The notes: a model not told the origin generated them from the sequence alone. Shown: positions 12,780-23,965, counted from the first letter of the stretch. The stretch is 64,000 bases of DNA from Solenopsis invicta (GCF_016802725.1 NC_052672.1:3068749-3132748), one strand, 5' to 3'. Translations and numbers: made by a program.

Positions 12780-13640
12780 CTCGTTCTATTACGTTACATT
12801 TATCTGCGACTGTGGTTTTGCGTGGGTGACGCTCAGATAGAAAGGAGATTATCGGCATCTGAGATAGGCAATTAATTAAAGTAATTGCCAAATCGAACGA
12901 ATTTATGCGATGAATCTGACGCGCGGTCGAGAAATTATTTACTATAGTTCAATCTTTGGCAAAATGAAACTTTAAGCGAAAATCGAGCAGTTCTCGCAAC
13001 GATCGAAATTGTTCGTATTTTACAGGTACGTTTATTTTGAGAACGCGAGACAGTTCGAAGAACAATAGGAGACGGAATCTTAATAGACGGATGTCTCACG
13101 TTGTTGTCAAGTGCGGCCGCTCGTAATGGACAGACGGACGTCGGCATTATCGTCTGACGGTGGAGAGCGCGCCCTGTTTTATCGGAGCGCTCGATTCCGA
13201 AAGCCGCGAGATCGTCGGCACTCGAATCTCAAGTTCTGTTGACGGAATTCATGATGTCCGCCCCGTTATGGAGCGTTCTTCGTGCAACGCCGTTGACGGT
13301 TGTGACGGCGGCCCCATTTTATCGGAGCGCTCAGTCACAGACCTGCCTTTAACGAGTCGCTCGCGCAGAAATTTCAAGTTAATGAGTTACTCGACGGCGA
13401 TTCAAGCAAACGATAATAGAACACAGTAATTTGATCGGCACCGTAAGCACTCTTACTTTTATTCATTGTAACGTCGAAGCGGCAGATTTCGCTCACAACA
13501 GCGGAAAAAAGAGCCAGTGTCTCGCGACCGGTCGCTCGGTTTCTGAGAATCGCGTCGCTGGTTCGCGAAATTCGCCCTGTAATTCGCTGTACTTATTTGT
13601 TATGGAATTCCCAATTCTCGATCATGAAATCTAATATAAG
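12780..13640. other. GC/CpG-richer island without recognized gene
   Basis: Base composition changes clearly from the flanks, with many CG dinucleotides. A block ending ttttatcggagcgctc occurs twice (about 13176-13191 and 13317-13332), each after a g-c-rich gacgg block. Open frames of 65-90 codons exist on both strands (12935-13147 minus, 13160-13429 plus, 13431-13634 plus), but none shows a known motif. Possible explanations are an exon or promoter of an unrecognized gene, or a conserved noncoding island. Confidence 0.35.
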
Positions 13641-13992
13641 GAACATAAATTTCTAAGTTCGAATTAAGTAGTGGACTTAGAAATTAACTGTGTCGAATCT
13701 AAAGTATTCTAAACACCTACGAGAAATATAACTTAGAATCTGCACGACAAGTTTAGTGAAATTATTCTAATTGTAAGTTCTTAAATGAAAAATAACTTTG
13801 CGCGATGTTCATTTGCGAAGTACACGGAGCGGATTGAGAATCGAAAATTCGAGGGTTTATATGCAGTCAGTTTGGTGATGTCACGTGGTACAAGGGAAAA
13901 CGAGATTCTGCGCGCAACATCATTAGATTATATAATAACGCCGGTAATTATGTCACGCACAACATTATACCCATCACGTGTTTCCATTGTCA

Positions 13993-14961
13993 GTTAAGGT
14001 AAATGCACCGAATTACGTCACTGACCCGAATGACGCCACGATAATTTATTTTGTGTCCATAATAAAACACAGCTGATTACCCATACAGCACAGAACATTG
14101 CAGCAACATTGTAGCAATGTTACAATTGCAATGCAATATTGCAGAGATATTGTAGAAACATTGCGATGTTGAATATTGAAGTGTGAATATTTTTTCAATA
14201 TTGAATCTATGTAGATTTTTTTACGTTAGACATTAGACATTCCTGCAATGTCTCATTAATATTGTAACAATATTTTACAATATTGCTGCAATATTCGCAA
14301 TCTTGCGATTAAATATTGCTGAGATGTTGATACAATATTAGTGTGCTGTATGGGTTAAAAGTATCTAAATGTTATCAGAAAGCAATCGTCAAAGTGCAAA
14401 ATTAAATGGCTCCATCGAAGTAAACGCATACAATGTGATTTTTTGTGAAAAGCGGTTCCCAAAAAGTCAAGAATCTGTCACTTTTAACTGTCTATGGCTA
14501 AATTTGTTCTTAAATTGTTATTACAACAATGTAACCTATCAAATGATAAAATGAAATAATTTTGAATTATAATACAAAATATTAGTTTTGCATGAATAAT
14601 ATATTTAAAAAACGATAAAATCGTAAAGAATCATATAATTATATAGTTTTTGTAAAATGTAATAGGGGTTGCCAACATGCAGGTAGGGTGCAGCGTCATT
14701 TGATATATATTAATGGCGTAAATCGGAACAACTTGTCGTAATTCAAGACATTTGCAGTCCACACTTAATTAATTCTTTTGTATATAAGAATATTTTTGTA
14801 TATTTTCAATTTTTGTATATGTTTTTATTAATTTATGATATTAATTTTAGATAAAATTTATAGTCTCACTTAACATTATTTATTATTATTATTTTTTTTT
14901 AATAACTTGTCAAAAATTAGTCCTTGCTAAAAGTGACGTAATTCGGTACATTTACCTTAAC
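13993..14961. mobile_element. TTAA-flanked DNA transposon derivative with 30-bp inverted ends
   Basis: The left end is gttaaggtaaatgcaccgaa followed by ttacgtcact. The right end is its inverted copy with one difference (t for c). TTAA lies at both edges, followed inward by GGTAAATG, as expected for TTAA-targeting families such as piggyBac or Kolobok; the family assignment is an inference. The interior has no transposase. It carries a separate MITE at 14080-14354, so the element was about 690 bp before that insertion. Confidence 0.8.
14080..14354. mobile_element. PIF/Harbinger-type MITE with TTA target duplication
   Basis: The terminal inverted repeats are cccatacagcac at the left and gtgctgtatggg at the right. 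Both sides are flanked by TTA (14077-14079 and 14355-14357). A 3-bp TTA/TWA duplication is the signature of PIF/Harbinger insertion. The interior is rich in attgcaatatt-type words and non-coding. It is nested in the TTAA-flanked element. Confidence 0.8.
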
Positions 14962-15289
14962 CGAAATTTAAATTTTTAAATAAAAGAATAAATTATTATG
15001 TTTAATGGGACTGGCTCGATTAATTTTAAACACCATAAAACCGAATTTAAATCCCACGACCATGTCTACTATCAAATGAGAACTCGCTCGCACGCTCTGC
15101 GGTCGTTATGAAGAGTTTCGCTTATTCAATCATCGCGCATTCCTTACTGAGTATTCTCGGAATTCACCGATCATTATGATCTATTTCGATTATTTTTTAT
15201 CGATAACTTATTACTGAACGCATTGAGATGCGCTGTGAAGGACAGTGCGTTTTATTGCGAAAACTGCGCCGGATGTAACATGACTGATG

Positions 15290-15412
15290 CAAAAACATCA
15301 AAAATGACATTTGTTGCATATTCAACTGCGATTTTTTAAAAATCCTGATATGCTAAACAATTTTCACAACCAGATTCGTAATCAACGCTAAAAAATCTAC
15401 TAAAAACTACGT
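15290..15412 (-). repeat. Inverted partner of 11745-11875
   Basis: Its reverse complement aligns with 11745-11875. Shared blocks include tttttagta.attttt.agc, tgattac.aatctgg, acatcag-like and atttttga.gtt. The copies are clearly diverged and lie 3.5 kb apart in opposite orientation. They are either two dispersed copies of one family or remains of the arms of a larger element. Confidence 0.6.
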
Positions 15413-15999
15413 TTGTTATCCCTGAACATGGCATGTGTCAATAAGTGTTATTGTACGATTTGGTTCAATCAGTCAGATTCAATCGGTTGACCGGTTCATG
15501 AAATATTCTGTTCGGAATATCAAAAAACATGGTTTCGAGAAAAATGCGGTTAAAGTTAAATTTTAGATAAAATTAGTTAAATATTTCTTAGTTCTCACTG
15601 TGTTATCGACCAAAAATATGCCTCGGCAGTGGGTACTGTTTCTATATGAAGAAAAGCGGAAGTTTTTACCACAAGTATTTAAATTGGCCAAACAATCCGA
15701 CTTTATGCGTTCGCGTCGCTATGTTCAGCAGGTCACATCTTCTTAAATAACTCGAATACCGCAGAATTGTTTTACAGATATAATCTACACACTTTAAAGA
15801 TATAAAAAATGTAAAAAAATCAATTTGTTTACCAAAAGAAGTAGAACCTAGTCTCAGAGGAAATGAAAGGGTTGTGGAATACCATTCTATTTTTTAGCAA
15901 TATCTCGATAAATATTAACGCAACACAGTTCTAAACAACGACAGTTTATTATCCAGTTCTATTAATCTAATAATATAGGTAGAAGTTTATTGGGCATAT

Positions 16000-16703
16000 A
16001 CAAGGTGGAGGAAAAGTACCGGAACAGCAAAATATCTCGAAAACTAAGCATTTTAGAAAAAAGTATTTTTACACATAACATCAAAAACGACCATTTTGCC
16101 ATCCCTAGAGGAACGGGAGAAAGGGGAAGGGGCGGAAAAATCTTAAATGCAATGTGGGGTCGTGTGAAATCAATTTCACAGTGTGGGAGCATTGAAATAA
16201 ATGTCAACCTTATTCGCGATTCAAACTTGAAGCAAGAACCTGGAAACGAAGAACTGAGAGTACGTGCGCTATTGATAAACGGCATTGCTAAGGTTTTGGG
16301 AATAATTCATTCTTTGATTGTGTGATACCATTGTAACCCTATAAATTTCAATCAGAAGTTATTTTTCATTAAGTACTTTCTGAGTTATGACGCTTGAAAG
16401 TTACAGTACACTGTAGCTTTCAAGCCTTATAATTCGGAAAGTACTCAACGAAAATAAACGTTCTTGTAAGGTTTTGGAAAGGTCTTGACACCAGCAATTA
16501 AATTCTCGAATCAAAAATAGGTTGTTCTATTTAAAAAAGTTAATGTGATTTCGATCTGACTTTGACGACACCATCCAAGATCAAACTGATAATATTAATA
16601 AATAGATCTTTTGAAACCGTACAACTTTTATCTGAAACACTTTTTTTTTAAATGCTTAGTTTTCGAGATATTTTACTGTTCCAGTACTTTTTCCCTACCC
16701 TGT
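16000..16703. mobile_element. Nearly palindromic inverted-repeat element, about 0.7 kb
   Basis: The outer repeats are about 70 bp. The left end reads caaggtggaggaaaagtacc followed by ggaacagcaaaatatctcg; the right end is its inverted copy, starting tacagggtagggaaaaagt when reversed. TATA lies at both edges, consistent with a TA target. The centre is a second inverted pair (about 16370-16446, aagtacttt...aaagtact around tgaaag.tacag). Much of the element can fold on itself. The two 107-111-codon frames on opposite strands over its left half are therefore not credible genes. Confidence 0.75.
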
Positions 16704-17265
16704 ATATAAAACGAACGTAATTTACAATTTACTGAAGAAGGGAAAAAATATAAATACAATTTCGTGTTTAGTGATAAATATTAAATGTTAAAAATTTAAT
16801 GAATTACTTCCTAATACGTACCTCGAAACATCGAGGCAAAATCCACGTGTTTACGTTTATTTTCGTAATGAAGTGATACGTAAAATCGCATACTCTTTGA
16901 ACAGCTTGACTGCATAAATTTGCGAATTTTCCACGTGCTTCAAAATATTTGCCGTAATAATGCGTTGCTAAATAATAATTACGGAGCACGTGTAAATAAT
17001 AATAGATACAGAAAACTGTTTTTAGTTCATTTAATTTCGAAGTTCATCTCATGTGCAATGTCTGTATCCGCAGTATTCATTTAGTGTTAAATACGTGTTA
17101 CATACACACGTGTTTGGACAGTGTAAGGCCGGTAATCGATTTTTATATTTAAAATCGTTTTAATTACCATCTTAAGATGTTATTAATCAATCAGAAAACA
17201 GTACTAGCATTTCAAGACATTACTTAAGATTGTTTTGAAATAAGAATCAACTATGAATACCGATC
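16704..17265. other. Intergenic, nothing recognized
   Basis: AT-rich sequence with several acgtg words. I see no gene, no credible long repeat and no RNA gene. Confidence 0.5.
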
Positions 17266-17269
17266 TAAG

Positions 17270-17336
17270 TAGCAGTTCCTGTGCACGCAGAAGTCAAGCA
17301 ACGTTGGTAGCGGTTCTGGCTTGAATGGGTTACCGC
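17270..17336 (+). ncRNA. 5S rRNA-derived fragment (pseudogene or 5S-type SINE head)
   Basis: The stretch aligns by eye with the 3' half of metazoan 5S rRNA. It contains agaagtcaagcaacgttgg, then agcggttctggcttgaat, then gggttaccgcgtggg. These correspond to the 5S internal control region and its C-box-like gatgggtgacc. The first ~45 nt of 5S are absent or unrecognizable and several paired bases differ, so it is not a working 5S gene. It could be a retroposed pseudogene or the head of a 5S-derived SINE. Confidence 0.6.
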
Positions 17337-17345
17337 GTGGGCGAA

Positions 17346-18405
17346 AAAACATTTTTTATTAAGACTTTCTTATGGAAATCTCAGGACTATAATACGTATA
17401 AGTACACTGCAAATCCAAGTGTGTAAAATGTTATTGTTACTTTTTATGCATTTGCTTTTTTTATGCATTAAATTAAATGCGTATAATTTTTGCATTTGTT
17501 TAAACGCTTAGACGTGTATCAATATTAAATCGTCTATGCACGTCTATGCATATAAAAAAATTACATGCACATATGTAAATGCGTAAAAAGTGATTACATT
17601 TTATATACAAAATACTTAAATTTGCAGTGTAGTCTCTACGATATTTTGTTCAACAAACAGGACGTCCTCAGGATATCCGACTCAGGATATCTCTGTGCTA
17701 ATAGGGAATGCACAACAGCTGAGACTTATAAAATATTTTTAATTTTGAGCACTTCGAAACTTTTTCAAGGTGCATTTTAACATTTAACTATACTACTTTT
17801 TCATTGTTTTTACACTTGAACGTATTATCACAAGAATGTATGTACATTCGAGTGTTTTTTTTTTATTATTTATTTTTTTATTTAGCTATTATATACAAAT
17901 TTTGAGTTATGTAAAATCAAACGATAACATAGGATGTTGTTAATATGGTTTTTTAAACGAAATTTTTATATATTGTAGAAATATTTCTTCAAAAAATTAT
18001 TTGTTACTCTGGAATTTAGGCTTATTGTTTAATGTTAAATAGGGATAAAACGATATTTCTGATAATATTTTTAAAGTTTCCGAACGTAGGAAAATTTTAA
18101 ATAGAACAAAGTTAGTCATTAAAATGGGTGCCATATTCTTCTCTTCTCCTCTTATACCGTACAAATCTCACAATAAGCATTTAACGTTTCGTCGATCATC
18201 TATTTAATAACATTTATCATATAATATCTCCAATTATAAATATTTTAAGATTTTAGATACTAGTAATTCTTTCTTTTGTTACAGGTAATGATTTTCGTAA
18301 CACACATACCAAATGCTATTCCAATCGATTTCCTTAATATGTCTCCAACAATGTAAGTTTGTTTATATTTTTATCACTTTCTGTAATTAATATATAATCT
18401 TACGA
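17346..18405. other. Intergenic, nothing recognized
   Basis: AT-rich DNA with poly-T tracts and no motif-bearing open frame. A local duplication of ggatatc words occurs at about 17670-17692. Confidence 0.5.
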
Positions 18406-18414
18406 AAGTAATGA

Positions 18415-18560
18415 TTGTGGTGCAGAGAGTCGCGTCTGCTTTCTGTGCCGAAGATCTGAGTTCAAATTCTACTGATCAGAAATATACGATTTTATTCATT
18501 CAGTACCTCTCGGAAAGCAATGCAAACCATCGAGAGCATCTTACTCTAAATTAGGACCGG
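18415..18560 (+). repeat. Candidate tRNA-derived SINE
   Basis: A box-like ggtgcagagagtcgcgtctg is followed about 30 nt later by a B-box-like gagttcaaattct. A non-tRNA body containing agcaatgcaaaccatcgaga comes next. The order and spacing suit a decayed tRNA-derived SINE. No second copy was found in this window and no 3' tail is clear, so the call is tentative. Confidence 0.4.
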
Positions 18561-19009
18561 CGTTTAAACCATAGGTCCAATGTATCTTTGTAAATTGTAA
18601 AAAGCACATATCACAGAAATCAATTGAGGAATCGCCATGCTTTGACAAGAGTTAAGAACTAGAAAAATCTTGCGAAAAAGTCTCTAGTTCTATAAAAAAA
18701 TAAATGAATTGATTTCTTGTAAAAAATATTAACTAAAAGTTTTTTTATTATATAAAGCTCCTAACTCTTCGCGCGGCCATATTGACATCGTGACATCATA
18801 AAGGAGAAACAACACGTAAAAGTTTGATCCATGGCATTTGTAAATAAAGAGAATCTGAATACAGCAAAATAATGAGATAATTTTAAAATACTTGTAAAAA
18901 TCAATTCGTTTTTGCCACTTAACAATCAATAAATAGTCGTAAAAAGCACGTGAAGTGAAGCCTATTCAGACAGGAAAACACACGGACAATTGTTGAAAGG
19001 AGTGAAAAA

Positions 19010-19195
19010 TATGCTTTTATAAAATTTAAAGATATAACTTGTGGCTTATTTTTACGAATACGAGACAAGTCATATTTTCACAATGAATCACATAACGAAA
19101 TGACTTGCAAGACAAAATTTCATCGTCAACATTGTCACGTTTCACGCTTATTGGTTCTAATTTTTTCCGCGATTACATCGTTACCGTCAACATGG
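19010..19195. repeat. Dispersed repeat, copy 1 (partner 43745-43945)
   Basis: It shares the blocks tttttacgaat, acgagaca.gtcatatttt, gcaagacaaaatttcatcgt and tgtcacgtttcacgcttatt with the second copy 24.7 kb away, in the same order and orientation. It is a non-coding interspersed repeat of unknown class. Confidence 0.75.
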
Positions 19196-19878
19196 AGTTC
19201 TCGGCTGAGAAATTGGGAGCCTTAACGTACATTTCTTTAATGTGTCTCATAAAGAAAAAAGTCACATTGAATAATTTATCATTTCTCCACGATCTATTCT
19301 TTGGCAATTTTTTAATAAGTTTGGAAATTTTGCATAAAGCGCGTAATATATTACATCTCATAGAAAATTAATTTTTGTATCAGTCAAATGTTTGGACGCA
19401 TCTGTATAAAAGACTATAATACATAAAAAAGACAATAATATGTAATATTTAGAAAATTTATTGTACGTAAAAACTATATTTGAACATAATTAAACTTTTC
19501 CCAGGTGAAGCTGCGAAAACGGTCAACTTCCGATTTCTGTGTTTGTCAAAAATTTTATTTAGGGTGAAAATGAAAGTTCTTAAAGGAATTTTTAGCGATT
19601 TCGGTGATAAAACCAGTTTTAACATGAAATAATAAAAATGTGTAAACATTTCCATTTATACAGCCAGCCTCAAATGACTTTAAACTGATTGCAATGTTGA
19701 TCTTGACCTCCTCAAGGTTATTGATCTTTTTCATTATTCGTTGTTTAATAAAAAGTTACTAACAAAATAATTTTCATAAGTAAAATTTAATTTTTTTTTA
19801 AATAAAATGATAAAAATATATATTGTTTATATTAAATGATTCTTTATAGAATACATTTACAATATATAGATACAATGT

Positions 19879-20382
19879 ATGACTTGCCACACGAAGCGAG
19901 GACAATCTTATTTCCTCCACCTCCTGTTTAGGAACGAAACGAGGTTTACAATTGTATTATTTTAAGCTGGGTACATACTTAGCGAACGAACAGCGAACGC
20001 TGACTTTCGTTGTTCTTATTCAGCAGATGTATACCTCAAAGAATAGACAGAACGTTCGATTTGTATTCGACTTGATTTTCTCCTGATGCGGTACATCAAA
20101 GAAAATTTGTGCGCGATATGAACGCTTATACATGTGTTCGCTGCTGTTCGTTCGCTAAGTATGTAAACAGCTTTACATTTCTGACTTTCCATGCGAAGTG
20201 TGAATCACCCCTAACCCCTACTTTCTCATGTTTAGGATTTAAAGTAGGATTTAAAATAAGATTTACAATTGTATTGTTTCATATGGGTTTCTGACTTTCC
20301 ATGCGAAGCGAGGGCCACCCCACACGCTCTCTCCTGTGCGTAGGGGCAAAATAGAATTTACAATTGTACTGTTTCACGTGGG
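19879..20382. repeat. Three-copy tandem repeat interrupted by a MITE
   Basis: The copies lie at about 19879-19966, 20177-20287 and 20288-20382. Each begins with tgacttgcc or tgactttcc, then a-cgcgaag, and ends with atttacaattgtatt/actgttt. Unit length varies by small indels. The insertion between copies one and two is the MITE described next. Confidence 0.75.
19970..20174. mobile_element. MITE with inverted ends aagctgggtacatactt
   Basis: The left end is aagctgggtacatacttagc followed by gaacgaacagcgaac. The right end is the inverted copy, ending aagtatgtaaacagctt. The interior (about 130 bp) is unique and non-coding. It interrupts the tandem array, so it inserted after the array formed. The target duplication is not clear. 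Confidence 0.75.
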
Positions 20383-20715
20383 TTTTATTAAATGACATTA
20401 TTATATTTCTATTATTAGTTCTATTTATAAAAATTAGTTTGTTAATTTTTCAACAACGTATGATGAAAAAGATGAATGATCTTGATCATTTTGAAGATTA
20501 AGATCAATATTAAAGTCAAGAAGAAGTTATTTGGTTGTGTGAAACGTTTACACATGTTAAAAAAATTTTATCATTGGGATCGTCAAAAATTGTTTTAAAA
20601 GCTTTCATTTGACCTTAAATAAAGTTTTATAACAAAGTTGTATTGCAATCGGAGATTGACTGTTTCAGAATTGTAGCCTTTAAATTTTTCCTAAGAAAAA
20701 CATGAAATAAAAATA

Positions 20716-21138
20716 AATATTATGTGGTAATCTAATCATATCGTTTTCCCAATTTAAATGCAATTCTCAATTTAACGCAATTTTCTATGTGTGTCATTCG
20801 TGTGACCTAATTTTAACTAGCATCAGATTCTTTGTCTCAAAAATTATAAAAATGATGTTCTTTTACTTTCTCTGAGCCGCGCAACAAATGCCTTTTCATA
20901 ACAGTCTTCTTTCAAAATTTTGGATATCTCAAATCTGCCGTTATTCTAAGCTGATCACATCTTTGAATATTAAACTAACTAAAATTGAACCAAAGCATCT
21001 TATAAAAGTGTGTTTGCTCTACGAAGCCTTTTTTTAAAATTTATTTACGTTAATTATTTATTGAGTAATTACAGTTTAAACATGGGCAAAAATTTACTGA
21101 GCAAAGGAAACTCTTAACTTCTTTAAGCAGTTTATATA
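20716..21138. other. Intergenic spacer, nothing recognized
   Basis: AT-rich unique sequence between a foldback and a mariner relic. Confidence 0.5.
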
Positions 21139-22021
21139 TTAGGAGTGTGAATTAATTTTGAAGGATTATTTCAGTTATAAAAAGACATTTATTCAAAGAA
21201 AATAATACAAGTTATATTAATCAACGTTTATTACTTACACAATACAAGTTACATTAATCAAAACATTTTTCCCTGTTTTGTACATCTTTTTTCCATCCTT
21301 TTGACAATAGATAGATAGCGATAGAACGATTCCTATTTTAAACTAATCCATTCATCAATGAATTTTTGTACGTCTTTGAAATTGGAGAAGTGTATATCTT
21401 CATATGTGTTACATTGATCGGAAAAGGTGGGTCCGGATCTGGAGAATATGTGGGATGTGGAAGGACTTTCCATTCGAGCTTCAACAATGTTTGTTTCACG
21501 ACTAAAGTAATATGTACTGAGTCAATTCATGTGGTAGCCATTTTTCTTCCTATAGAATCTTTCCCATGGCGTGTAAATGTTGATTCGATCAACATTCAAG
21601 GCTTTGGCTAGTTCTGAAATGGATTGAGCTAAGTTTTCGTCAATAATTTTTGCAATTCTGCATCTTCAAACTTTTTTGGTTAACATTTTTTGTCACTGAT
21701 ACCAAAATCACCTCTTCTAAACCGTTTAAACCAGTATTCACAAGTTTTAATTGATGGAGAAAACTACGTAAGTTTTAACAAGCTTTCGGTAACTATCTGT
21801 GGCTGTTTTCTTCTTATTAAAGAAGTAGAGTAACAAATGCCGAAGATGCTTTTTCGGAAATTCCAATTCAATGCTCCTAAAAGGACGGTTATTTACACAT
21901 CTGTTGCTTGAAATATACTAAATATCAAGTTAAACCTTTGAAGTACTATTGTACTTCCGATTTTGAACTCTACAACTAGAATCATTTTTTTAAAGCCCTC
22001 AAAACTGATTTATCCTCCTAA
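21139..22021 (-). pseudogene. Internally deleted mariner transposase relic
   Basis: Reading the minus strand from about 21880 down to 21330 gives mariner pieces in order. An N-terminal helix-turn-helix region includes YFFNKKKTATDSYRKLV and TCEYWFKRFRRGDFGISDK, then PKKFEDAELQKLL and QSISELAKALNVDR. After a jump come HITLVVKQTLLKLEWKVLPH and PTYSPD near the third catalytic Asp. Stops and frameshifts break it and the central catalytic block is missing (883 bp versus about 1.3 kb for full elements). The ends look like terminal repeats: ttaggagtgtgaattaattt at 21139 and a matching inverted ttaggagg end at 22021. Confidence 0.85.
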
Positions 22022-22023
22022 AC

Positions 22024-22065
22024 AGACACACACGCGCACGCACACGCACGCACACGCACGCACGC

Positions 22066-22139
<74 letters not shown>
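22024..22139. repeat. (CA)n microsatellite with CG interruptions at its left
   Basis: A run of CA dinucleotides over about 115 bp. The left third is interspersed with acgc units. It abuts the inferred end of the mariner relic. Frames through it on either strand are repeat translations. Confidence 0.97.
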
Positions 22140-22140
<1 letters not shown>

Positions 22141-22365
22141 GCTTATTACGTGCAATTTTATGATTTACACATATTATATTATATGTATAACATACAATAC
22201 AGCGAGTTCGTAAATAAGTGATGAATTTGTGCGATACAGATTTATTAGCTGTAAACATCTTAATTACAAGCTTTTTATTAGCTTGTATTCATCTTTAATC
22301 CGTGATCCGTTTACTTTCTCAGCGTCGTTCCATCAATGCATATGCATACATTGCCTATTATGTAC
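22140..22365. repeat. Segmental duplication, copy 1 (partner 23742-23965)
   Basis: It shares in order ttatgattta, gtataacatacaa, gcgagtt/ctt, gtgcgatacagatttatta, aattacaagctttttat and ctttctcagc with the second copy 1.6 kb downstream, in the same orientation. It is diverged and non-coding. Confidence 0.75.
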
Positions 22366-23741
22366 ATTTGTTCTCAGACTTCATCCATTCTATCCTCACC
22401 GTTTAAATTCTAATCTCGAAAATGCAATTGCAATGCGATTTCCGTTCTCGATGCGTAGCATGATACGGCATTTACGAGACCGCGAGCACTCTCGAATCGT
22501 GTTCGCGCTATTGTGATGGAAATAAATTGCGTTCGGAACAGAGTTAACCCCAATAGCCAGAACGCATGCCAATACATACATCTATCGATTCGTAAAATCT
22601 CAGCCCCATATGTCTGCTACGACGGGTCCACTGCGCGTGTGGCGCTGATCGGCGCGAATAAAATACGCGTCGCGCACGTGAAACGAGGCCGAAGTTGAGA
22701 ATTCTCTCAGCCATTTAGTTCCGCAAGTTACTTGCGCGCCTGAGCTTTTTCTGCGGTATGAATCGTACACACGTCTATAATACATATAAACCGTTTAGAC
22801 CGCTAGTGAAATATGGGTGACGCTGTGGGCGTACCATATGTTACATAAATTGTATACTAGATATAAACTATAGTTTCTCTCCCTGGTCAATTTCGTACCG
22901 AATTTTCCTCGATGCCATTTCAGTCGCATATCGTTATTTTACACCATTTTAATTGTTTTTAGATTAATTCTCTTTAACCCTTTTGAATTTGACTTTTTTT
23001 GAAAATGGTACGTATATAGCTAATCTTAAACGTTATTCTTTTTTACATAAATGATTATAATTCGACTTATTTCCGGACCTACGTTTATATAACTTTTTTT
23101 CCTTCTTTTTAAACCCCGAAGTACTGTTGGCGATTTTCCGAATACTCTATATACGTAATTATTTAAACGCTATTGATTACATTTTATATTTTATATGTTA
23201 CGATAACAAACATGTTGGGATTGTATCATTCTTTCACGAGTAAGCCATAATATTACGTAATCTGTATCTTACTTTTGATGCAAATATTTTCATTTTACAG
23301 TTAAAATTCTGTCGTGAACGTGACGTGTCGTGTCGTTTAAAATAAACTTAAATAACAAGATATTCATAGCAATGAATACTCGTCATAAATGTACATTAAT
23401 TCACGACTGCGCTTGTAAACATTAATAAATATTTACCGTCAACATGTCTGTGACAAATGATATGATCGCACTAAGTGTTTATAAAAACAGGTTTACTTGA
23501 AACAACATACGGACGTAATAAATGTATTTACTATGTGCATTGTCGTGGTATCTGCGAGTGAAAAAGGTCGTAATTGTGCTTGAATATGCATTTGCAGGAT
23601 ATACATCTGCGCGAACTCTTGCGAACACTTCGCAATTACAAGTAATTCGTGTTACGGAATTAGCATTAAGCTGAATTTTATAACATTTTTCTATCGTTTT
23701 TTTCGTTTCTTTTAACATAAACTCGAACGAAAATACAATAC
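22366..23741. other. Intergenic, with a CpG-richer patch at about 22420-22720
   Basis: The 22420-22720 patch has many CG steps (for example ggcgctgatcggcgcgaata). It has only short frames of about 60 codons and no motif. The remainder is AT-rich. No gene call is supportable. Confidence 0.4.
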
Positions 23742-23965
23742 CGCTATTTATACACGCAACTTTATGATTTACGCATTTACGCTGTATAACATACAAGCGA
23801 GCTTATAAATGACGATAAATTGGTGCGATGCAGATTTATTAATTATAAATATCTACTCAATTACAAGCTTTATTGGCTTGCATTCGTCTATATTCTGTAA
23901 TCCGTTTTTCTTTCTCAGCACTGCCCTCTCATTATGCATGCATTGCAACCTACGCTGTGCACGTA
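23742..23965. repeat. Segmental duplication, copy 2 (partner 22140-22365)
   Basis: It aligns with copy 1 through ctttatgattta, gtataacatacaa, gtgcgatgcagatttatta, attacaagcttta and tttctcagc. Length is almost the same as copy 1, with scattered substitutions and small indels. Confidence 0.75.

Larger units (their letters stand above)
19455..20715. mobile_element. Foldback-type element: long arms around a tandem-repeat core
   Basis: The arms are inverted copies of roughly 260 bp. The left (about 19490-19750) contains aacggtcaacttccgatt, tgaaagttcttaaa, atgtgtaaacattt and tgatctttttcatta. The right (about 20445-20690) holds the complements, such as aatcggagattgactgtt and aaaaagatgaatgatct. Between the arms lie three degenerate tandem copies of a ~95-110 bp unit, with a separate MITE inserted between copies one and two. 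No transposase is present. The layout is like known foldback elements with repeat-bearing middles; the family is unknown. Confidence 0.65.

Noticed and set aside
15962..16325. Overlapping 107- and 111-codon frames on opposite strands
   Set aside because: They lie in the left half of the palindromic element, where stem sequence leaves both strands open.
20177..20382. CRISPR-like array
   Set aside because: The repeats are long, degenerate and without regular spacers; they are a tandem array inside a foldback in eukaryotic DNA.
22010..22258. Poly Val-Cys and Thr-His proteins across the CA repeat (also 8047-8331)
   Set aside because: Translations of dinucleotide microsatellites.
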